A stretch of DNA of 64,000 bases from positions 57,182 through 121,181 of the forward strand of contig NZ_OLMM01000002.1 of the NCBI RefSeq assembly GCF_900291475.1, read 5' to 3'. Positions 58,364 through 64,000 of the stretch are shown here, piece after piece. The position numbers and the translations under genes are program-made. How positions within the stretch are numbered: the stretch's first letter is position 1; the number at the start of each line of letters is the position of its first letter. This DNA comes from Acidaminococcus hominis. Lineage in GTDB: Bacteria; Bacillota; Negativicutes; Acidaminococcales; Acidaminococcaceae. A model generated the notes under the pieces. It was given only the letters and a program-made list of their open reading frames with translations. It was not told where the DNA came from and searched no databases.

Positions 58364-60969
58364 TAGGTTTTACCTCCCTCCCGTTTGGCTTCTTCCTGAA
58401 GCTTATAGAGTGTATTAAGCGCCTCCAGGGGCGTCATGGTCATTACATCCAGGCTGCACAGGGTTTCCCGCAGGGCGTCCCCAAACAAACTGGGCTCCGC
58501 CGCCTGCTGGGCAGGGGCAGGCTCAGGGGCTGCTTTGGTCTTACTGGGAGCAGGCGCCGCCGTGGGCAGCCCGCTCTTGGCGTATTCTGCCAGCAGTTCA
58601 TCCGCCCGCTTTACCACCGCATCCGGCAGCCCTGCCAGCTTGGCTACATGAATCCCGTAGCTCCGGTCCGTGCCCCCCGGCACAATCCGGCGCAGGAACA
58701 GGACCTCCCGGCCCTTTTCCTTTACCGCTACGGAGTAGTTCTTGATGCCCGCTTCCTGGTCTTCCAGTTCAATCAGTTCGTGGTAATGGGTGGCGAACAA
58801 GGTTTTGGCCTTAATCTTTTCGTTAATGAATTCCACCACCGCCCGGGCAATGCTCATGCCGTCGTAGGTGCTGGTACCCCGGCCTACTTCGTCCAGGATA
58901 ATCAGGCTGCGGCTGGTAGCGTACTTCAGAATATTGGCCACTTCGTTCATTTCCACCATAAAGGTGCTCTGGCCGGTGGCCAGGTCGTCGCTGGCCCCTA
59001 CCCGGGTAAAGATACGGTCCACCGGGCAGATATCCGCCTCCCGGGCGGGAATAAAGCTGCCCATTTGGGCCATCAAAGTCAGCAGTGCCACCTGGCGCAT
59101 ATAGGTGGATTTACCGGCCATGTTGGGGCCCGTCAGGATAATCAGCCGCTCATCGGTGTTGTTCAGGTGCACGTCGTTGGGCACAAACAGCTCCCGTTCC
59201 AGCAGTTTTTCCACCACCGGATGCCGGCCGTCCTTAATCTGGATTTCCTGCCGTTCGTTGAGCCGGGGGCACACATAGCTGCCCTTAAAGGCTGCCATGG
59301 CAAGGGAATACAGCACGTCCAGTTCCCCAATGGCCCGGGCCGTTTCCTGGATTTCCACCAGGTGGTCCCGAATCTCCTGGCGAATCTCGTTGAACAGGTA
59401 GTATTCCAGCTGCTGGATTTTTTCCTTGGCGCTGAGAATCTTGTTTTCAAATTCCTTCAGCTCCGGCACAATGTACCGTTCCCCGTTGACCAGGGTCTGC
59501 TTCCGGACGAAGTTGTCCGGCACCTGGGAAACCATGCCCTTGGACACTTCGATATAGTAGCCGAACACCTTGTTGAACCCTACCTTCAGTGTCCGGATGC
59601 CGGTTTCTTCCTTGATTTTCTGCTCGAAATTCTGCATCCAGGCATTGTTGTTTTCCGCAATGTCGTGGAGTTCGTCCAGCTCAGCATTAAAACCCGTACG
59701 GATCATGCCGCCGTCCCGCAGGGAAAAAGGCGGCTCGTCCACAATGCCCCGTTCCAGTACGTCCAGAATATCGCTGTGGAGAGCAATGCGCCGGTTCAGG
59801 ACCCTCAAAAGGCCGTCCGGGTGGGTTCCCAGCCATTTTTTAATTTGGGGCAATTCCCTAAGGGCCGCTCTCAGCGCCGCCATATCCCGGGCATTGGCAG
59901 AACCCACTTCCAGCCGGGAAAGAATCCGTTCCAGGTCGGTGATTTCCTTCAGGCTATCCCCCAACCCGTTCCGGAACTTCACATCTTCCACCAGGGTGCC
60001 GATGGCCTGCTGGCGCTGGCGGATTTTTGCCACGTCAAGAAGGGGAGCTTCCACCCACTGGCGCAGCTGCCGGGCTCCCATGGCAGTCTGGGTATAGTCC
60101 AGCACATCCAAAAGGGTCCCATGCCGGGAGCCGTCCCGCATATTCTTCACCAGTTCCAGGTTACGGATGGCAGTGGCATCAAGCGCCATCACCTGGTCCG
60201 TGGTAATCTCCTGAAGCTGGTTGATTTGGGCCAGGTCGCTTTTTACATTTTCGTGGATATATTGCAGCATGGCTTCCACGGTCCGGTGCACCAAGGGGCG
60301 CTTCAGGGCCGGGTTGTCGCTGCCGAAATGCTGACTGAAATAATCCAGCCCCGGCGCCGGGTCAAAATGGTTCAGCATACAGTCCGGCAGCTTCTGCTGG
60401 AGCTTGTCCAGCAGGGACTGGAAGGCTTCATTGTCTTCCGTCAGCACCAGTTCAGCCGGCTGCAGCCGGTACAGCTGGTCCAGCACCGCTTCCTCCCGGT
60501 TCTTGCCCCCGGCAATATACCAGGCACATTCCCCAGTGGAAACGTCTGCAAAGGCCAAACAATAGTTGTCCTGGTCCTGGGTCAGGCAGGCCAGGTATTG
60601 GTTATGATTTTCTTCCAGCACCGCATCACTGAGCACCGTTCCCGGTGTCAGAATCTTGGTGACCTCCCGTTTTACAATGCCAACGGCTTTTTTCGGGTCT
60701 TCCATCTGGTCGCAAATGGCAATCTTGTAGCCTTTTTTGATCAATTTGGCCAGGTAGCTGTCCACGGAATGGAAAGGCACGCCGCACATGGGCATGGCAT
60801 CACTGCCCCCGGCCCGTTTGGTCAGGGTCAGGTTCAGTTCCCGGGACGCCGTAATGGCATCGTCAAAAAACAGTTCGTAAAAGTCACCCAGGCGGAAGAA
60901 CAGCAGCTCGCCCTGATGTTCTTCCTTGATTTTCAGATACTGCTGGACCATGGGTGTATAAGTGGTCAT
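58360..60969 (-). CDS. mutS: DNA mismatch repair protein MutS
   Basis: An 869-residue MutS. The mismatch-reading Phe-X-Glu is in RLGDFYELFFDDA, and the ATPase has Walker A GPNMAGKSTYMRQ (about 612-624), signature DDLATGQSTFMVEM and Walker B IILDEVGRGTST. It recognises mismatches and recruits MutL. A Pro/Ala-rich linker precedes the C-terminal helices. It is followed by mutL and preceded by miaB with four-base overlaps. Confidence 0.97.
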   Translation of the reverse strand: MTTYTPMVQQYLKIKEEHQGELLFFRLGDFYELFFDDAITASRELNLTLTKRAGGSDAMPMCGVPFHSVDSYLAKLIKKGYKIAICDQMEDPKKAVGIVKREVTKILTPGTVLSDAVLEENHNQYLACLTQDQDNYCLAFADVSTGECAWYIAGGKNREEAVLDQLYRLQPAELVLTEDNEAFQSLLDKLQQKLPDCMLNHFDPAPGLDYFSQHFGSDNPALKRPLVHRTVEAMLQYIHENVKSDLAQINQLQEITTDQVMALDATAIRNLELVKNMRDGSRHGTLLDVLDYTQTAMGARQLRQWVEAPLLDVAKIRQRQQAIGTLVEDVKFRNGLGDSLKEITDLERILSRLEVGSANARDMAALRAALRELPQIKKWLGTHPDGLLRVLNRRIALHSDILDVLERGIVDEPPFSLRDGGMIRTGFNAELDELHDIAENNNAWMQNFEQKIKEETGIRTLKVGFNKVFGYYIEVSKGMVSQVPDNFVRKQTLVNGERYIVPELKEFENKILSAKEKIQQLEYYLFNEIRQEIRDHLVEIQETARAIGELDVLYSLAMAAFKGSYVCPRLNERQEIQIKDGRHPVVEKLLERELFVPNDVHLNNTDERLIILTGPNMAGKSTYMRQVALLTLMAQMGSFIPAREADICPVDRIFTRVGASDDLATGQSTFMVEMNEVANILKYATSRSLIILDEVGRGTSTYDGMSIARAVVEFINEKIKAKTLFATHYHELIELEDQEAGIKNYSVAVKEKGREVLFLRRIVPGGTDRSYGIHVAKLAGLPDAVVKRADELLAEYAKSGLPTAAPAPSKTKAAPEPAPAQQAAEPSLFGDALRETLCSLDVMTMTPLEALNTLYKLQEEAKREGGKTY

Positions 60970-62300
60970 AATTCTGCACGTCCTTTGAGCAGCCAGGTTT
61001 GGGCTTTTTCAATGGTCACCGGCACCACGTCCCCGGGGTTGAAAATTCTATCCCCTACGGGCCACAGCACCAGCTTGTTGCCGTCCGTACGGCCGCTCCA
61101 CATTTGTTTGTTGTTATGGCTTAGACCCTCCACCATAATGGGCAGGGTCTTCCCCACCAGTTCTTGGTTGTGTTTCAGGCTGTGTTTGTTTTGCAGCTCC
61201 ATCAGCCGGTTCAGCCGGTCCTTCTTCACCGCTTCCGGCACCTGGTCTTCCATGGCAGCAGCCGGCGTTCCGGACCGCTTGGAATAGATGAAGGTGTAGG
61301 CTGCATCGTAGCGGACTTCGTCAAAGAGGCTCATAGTCTGGGCAAAGTCCTCTTCCGTTTCCCCGGGGAACCCCACAATAATGTCCGTGGTCAGCACCGC
61401 ATTGGGTACATAGCTGCGGATGCGCCGCACCAGTTCCAGGTAGGATTCCCGGGTATAGCCCCGGTTCATGGCCTGCATAATCCGGGTGCTGCCGCTTTGC
61501 ACGGGAATATGGAAATGCTTGCACACGTGGCGGCTTTCGGCCACAGCCTTGATCAGTTCCTCGCTCATATCACGGGGATGGCTGGTCATATAGCGGACCC
61601 GTTCCACTCCGGGAATCCGGTCCACCTGGCGCAGCAGCTGGGCAAAGGCATTGGCCTCACCCCGGTCCTTGCCATAGGAGTTTACGTTCTGGCCCAAAAG
61701 GGTAAATTCCCTGTAGCCCAGGGCTACGGCCTTTCTGATTTCCTCACAGATGGCTTCCGCACTGCGGCTCCGTTCCCGGCCCCGAACATAAGGTACGATG
61801 CAGTAGGTGCAGAAGTTGTTGCAGCCGTACATAATGGGCACCCAGGCCGCGTATTCGCTTTTCCGGACAAAATGGCCTTCAAACTCCTGGGGCATAATAG
61901 TCAGGTCGTTGTAGATACCTGCTTTCCGGTTCTTTTCCGCCAGATATTCCTGCAAAATGGCCTTGAAGTTGTTCACATGGGCCGTGCCGATGAGCAGGTC
62001 CACCTGGGGATAGGTCTTGAGAAAGTCTTCCCCATCCTTTTGGGCCATGCAGCCTGTGACGCAGAGCACCTTGTGGGGATCCTTGGCCTTTACGGCCTTC
62101 ATCTCGCCGATTTTTCCCAGGATCTTCTTCTCTGCACTTTCCCGGACACAGCAGGTGTTGATCAGAATCACGTCTGCTTCATGAAAGTCTTCTGTATAAT
62201 GATAGCCCAGGTCGGACAATTGCCCGGCGTAATGCTCAGAATCGCTTTCATTCATCTGGCAGCCGTAATTGAGAATGGTATACGTTTTATTCATGGTCAT
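60966..62300 (-). CDS. miaB: tRNA-2-methylthio-N6-dimethylallyladenosine synthase
   Basis: A 444-residue methylthiotransferase. The UPF0004 domain has the cysteine in NYGCQMNESDSE (Cys14), INTCCVRE and VTGCMAQ; the radical-SAM motif is CNNFCTYC; a TRAM domain is at the end. It adds the methylthio group to i6A37 made by MiaA. The ATG at 62300 has GAGGAG seven bases upstream. It is the first gene of the nine-gene run, with an extended -10 at 62334-62342. Confidence 0.95.
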   Translation of the reverse strand: MTMNKTYTILNYGCQMNESDSEHYAGQLSDLGYHYTEDFHEADVILINTCCVRESAEKKILGKIGEMKAVKAKDPHKVLCVTGCMAQKDGEDFLKTYPQVDLLIGTAHVNNFKAILQEYLAEKNRKAGIYNDLTIMPQEFEGHFVRKSEYAAWVPIMYGCNNFCTYCIVPYVRGRERSRSAEAICEEIRKAVALGYREFTLLGQNVNSYGKDRGEANAFAQLLRQVDRIPGVERVRYMTSHPRDMSEELIKAVAESRHVCKHFHIPVQSGSTRIMQAMNRGYTRESYLELVRRIRSYVPNAVLTTDIIVGFPGETEEDFAQTMSLFDEVRYDAAYTFIYSKRSGTPAAAMEDQVPEAVKKDRLNRLMELQNKHSLKHNQELVGKTLPIMVEGLSHNNKQMWSGRTDGNKLVLWPVGDRIFNPGDVVPVTIEKAQTWLLKGRAEL

Positions 62301-62333
62301 GCAGGTTCTCCTCTAATTTAATCGTGATATTTT

Positions 62334-62342
62334 ATTGTACCA
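62334..62342 (-). promoter_or_regulatory. Extended -10 promoter of the miaB-htpX run
   Basis: TGGTACAAT on minus, about 35 bases before the miaB ATG; no good -35. Confidence 0.55.
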
Positions 62343-62387
62343 TGTTTGCTGGTTCCGGGGCAAACGGTTGACCTGCCGTCCCAACGG

Positions 62388-62427
62388 AAAAAGGACCGAC
62401 TGGAACCAATTTTGTTCCAGCGATCCT
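62388..62427 (-). terminator. Terminator of the secreted repeat protein gene
   Basis: On minus GGATCGCTGGAAC pairs with GTTCCAGTCGGTCC and runs into TTTTT. Confidence 0.82.
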
Positions 62428-62454
62428 TTGTTTTTGCGTATTGCTCGCAGCATA

Positions 62455-62787
62455 TTATTGTACTCCCGGGAAAGCAGTCACGTACTGGATCCGGATGTCC
62501 GGAAAACTGGTAACGAACTGAACGGTAAAATCCTCCCCGTATTCCACAAACTGCCATTCTCCAACTTCCGAAGGAAAATGGTCCACTACTTTTACTTTCA
62601 GGTCCGGGAAACTGGTAACCACCTGGACTTTTACATCCGGGTTGTATTCCACAATCCGCACCTTGCCCATCAGTTTAATGCCATTGAAATAGCCGCCTGC
62701 ATTAATGGGTGACGATGCCAGCGCAGAAGCAAAAGGCACCAGCACCAGCAAAAGAATCAGCCAAACACGCCCCAAGGTTTTCTTCAC
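62455..62787 (-). CDS. Small secreted protein with SFPD repeats
   Basis: A 110-residue exported protein: signal peptide MKKTLGRVWLILLLVLVPFA with cleavage near ALA-SS. The mature part has short beta repeats around a VTSFPD-like word (VVTSFPDLKVKVV, FVTSFPDIRIQYV, VTAFPGV), suggesting a small beta-solenoid or barrel. It starts at GTG with GGAGGG seven bases upstream and an extended -10 at 62810-62818. An IS30 element ends about 10 bases beyond that promoter. Function unknown. Confidence 0.65.
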   Translation of the reverse strand: MKKTLGRVWLILLLVLVPFASALASSPINAGGYFNGIKLMGKVRIVEYNPDVKVQVVTSFPDLKVKVVDHFPSEVGEWQFVEYGEDFTVQFVTSFPDIRIQYVTAFPGVQ

Positions 62788-62809
62788 GGTACATCCCTCC
62801 CTTTCCTCT

Positions 62810-62818
62810 ATTATAACA
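62810..62818 (-). promoter_or_regulatory. Extended -10 of the secreted repeat protein gene
   Basis: TGTTATAAT on minus. The position of the -35 (about 62833-62838) falls inside the adjacent insertion sequence. Confidence 0.5.
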
Positions 62819-62823
62819 GAATG

Positions 62824-64000
62824 GTCAGTTGTAAAATGAACTTGAACAGTTAATCAAAAAATAAAAATCCATAGTGAAGCCTCATGCTAAAATGGTTTTG
62901 CGAGAAATCATCAACAAAGGAGCAATCACGATGGATCACATCCATTCTAACACAATGGAGGACGTACGTATCCCCGGCCGCCATCTTTCTTTGGAAGAAC
63001 GTGGTATGATTCAAGCTCTGCATCGTCAAGGGCTTTCCCTTCGCAACATTGCTGCTGCAGTAGGATGTGCTCATACGACTGTTTTCTATGAGCTTCGGCG
63101 TGGAACGCCGGAACGAAAAAGCAAGCACGGTCGTGCCCCACAGTATATGGCAAAGCGCGGTCAGAAGGCATACGCAAAGAATCGCAAGAACTCCAGGAAG
63201 ACTTGCAAAATCGATCATGACGACTGCGAATCGTTCATCCAATGGATGGTAGAACAAGTCCGCCAGGAACGTTGGTCACTGGATGCCTGCGTTGGCTATG
63301 CTAGGCGGAACAAGCTATTTACGCCGGAACAGATTCCCTGTACCAAGACGCTTTACAACATGCTTTGGGCTAATAAGCTTCCGCTGTCGCTCTTCGAAGT
63401 CCCGCGAGCCTTAAAGCATAAACACCGTCGGAAATGGGTACGTAAGAACAAGCGTATGAAGGGTCGCTCCATTGAGGAACGTCCTGCCGTCGTCAATGAA
63501 GGTACCGAAATTGGCCACTGGGAAGTGGACACGGTCGTTGGTCAGCGTGCAGGCCGTGAGGCAGTAGTCTTCACTGCTGTTGAAAAGGTTACGCGCAACT
63601 ACATCGCCATCCGCATTCCTGGACGTACCTGTGCCGGCGTTGAATCCGCTCTTGCACAGTTGCAGGAGCTATATGGCGCAGAGCGCTTCAGCCAGATTTT
63701 TAAGACGATGACGGCCGATAACGGTCCTGAGTTTGAGAACTTGTCACAGTTCGAGAGTCTCGGCACCAAGATGTACTTTACACATTCGTACAGCTCGTGG
63801 GAACGGGCTCAAAACGAACGCCACAATGGCTTGCTGAGGGATTTCATCCCAAAGGGCATGTCCGTAGAGCGGTTCTCTGATGAGGATATCCTGAACATGG
63901 CAGATACGCTGAACCAGCGCCCACGTCGTGTTTTGGGCTACCATACGCCGTCAGAGCTATTTGATGCATTCCTCGATGAAGTTTATGCTATTGAGTGTGT
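62824..64000 (+). mobile_element. IS30-family insertion sequence (left part)
   Basis: An IS30-like element running off the right edge. The left end is placed near GTCAGTTGTAAAATGAACTT because the chromosomal promoter of the neighbouring gene stops there; the matching right end is outside the window, so the boundary is approximate. It carries one transposase gene. Confidence 0.75.
62931..64000 (+). CDS. IS30-family transposase, 3' end outside the window
   Basis: At least 356 codons, uninterrupted. An N-terminal helix-turn-helix (HLSLEERGMIQALHRQGLSL, NIAAAVGCAHTTVFYEL) precedes the DDE domain: first Asp in GHWEVDTVVG, second in TADNGPEF, and Glu in SSWERAQNERHNGLLR. These are the IS30 family blocks. 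It starts at ATG with AAAGGAG eight bases upstream. IS30-family lengths are about 340-380 residues, so only the last few codons are missing. It appears intact in the part seen. Confidence 0.93.
   Translation, partial: MDHIHSNTMEDVRIPGRHLSLEERGMIQALHRQGLSLRNIAAAVGCAHTTVFYELRRGTPERKSKHGRAPQYMAKRGQKAYAKNRKNSRKTCKIDHDDCESFIQWMVEQVRQERWSLDACVGYARRNKLFTPEQIPCTKTLYNMLWANKLPLSLFEVPRALKHKHRRKWVRKNKRMKGRSIEERPAVVNEGTEIGHWEVDTVVGQRAGREAVVFTAVEKVTRNYIAIRIPGRTCAGVESALAQLQELYGAERFSQIFKTMTADNGPEFENLSQFESLGTKMYFTHSYSSWERAQNERHNGLLRDFIPKGMSVERFSDEDILNMADTLNQRPRRVLGYHTPSELFDAFLDEVYAIEC

Noticed and set aside
58255..61287. A 1010-residue open frame on plus opposite mutS and miaB
   Set aside because: It is antisense to two well-conserved genes, has no recognisable domain and arises from the GC-rich third positions of the real genes.
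1..64000. CRISPR arrays, tRNA genes or rRNA genes
   Set aside because: No regularly spaced repeats, cloverleaf with CCA end (apart from tmRNA) or rRNA sequence was seen.

Overview
The window looks like a chromosomal segment of an anaerobic, moderately GC-rich Firmicute, most likely of the class Negativicutes. Firmicute-type control elements are visible: a T-box leader before thrS, an L20-type leader before infC, a BirA operator before bioDA and many TTGACA/TATAAT promoters. These sit beside genes usual in diderms, such as hfq, an RsmJ-like methyltransferase and a YibQ-like deacetylase. A sodium/glutamate symporter (gltS) and an oxygen-independent ribonucleotide reductase (nrdD/nrdG) would suit a glutamate-fermenting relative of Acidaminococcus. 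That genus assignment is inference and was not checked.

Layout. 1-2000 (minus): ChbG/YdjC-like deacetylase, fruK and the start of a fructose PTS gene. 2059-2202: a free-standing promoter and terminator that appear to frame a small RNA. 2364-3527 (plus): ECF S-component and ACT protein. 3539-6148 (minus): five-gene redox/cupin cluster. 6305-8042 (minus): frameshifted PPOX gene, then alkA-like and ogt repair genes. 8234-11203: M18 aminopeptidase and an amino-acid permease interrupted by a TGA. 11332-20749: two heterodimeric ABC exporters, a MATE pump and a MarR regulator. 20787-30339: DUF805 protein, nitroreductase, biotin genes, radical-SAM protein, PLP decarboxylase, MFS transporter, MalY-like lyase, exonuclease and copper chaperone. 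30450-36131: HD hydrolase, panC-panD-BASS transporter, secreted SGNH hydrolase, nitroreductase. 36175-39747 (minus): thrS, infC, rpmI, rplT with two RNA leaders. 39867-40932: LUD protein and a small charged protein. 40950-45727: an AT-rich accessory island next to ssrA. 45757-51625 (minus): tmRNA, nrdD, nrdG, gltS. 51688-62339 (minus): a tightly packed nine-gene run miaB-mutS-mutL-rsmJ-like-miaA-hfq-xerD-yibQ-like-htpX. 62388-64000: a small secreted repeat protein and an IS30-family element running off the window.

How genes work together. panC, panD and a BASS-family transporter sit together without panB or panE, which suggests pantoate or ketopantoate uptake feeding pantothenate synthesis. 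bioD-bioA is headed by a two-arm BirA site overlapping its promoter. The copper chaperone has a CsoR-like site at its start point. nrdD has a perfect 16-bp NrdR-type palindrome. The MarR/ABC operon carries inverted repeats over its own promoter. The mutS/mutL/miaA/miaB/hfq run groups mismatch repair, tRNA modification and RNA chaperoning.

Most unusual content: (i) the candidate small RNA at 2094-2202; (ii) the island at 41088-45177 of small, mostly same-strand orphan genes, including a near-identical tandem pair, a 23-residue membrane peptide, an ATP-grasp protein and decayed remnants, resembling an orphan immunity-gene array; (iii) an in-frame TGA replacing a likely tryptophan in a permease and a one-base frameshift in a PPOX gene; (iv) NrdD with a fused glutaredoxin-like tail; (v) infC with an apparent AUA start.
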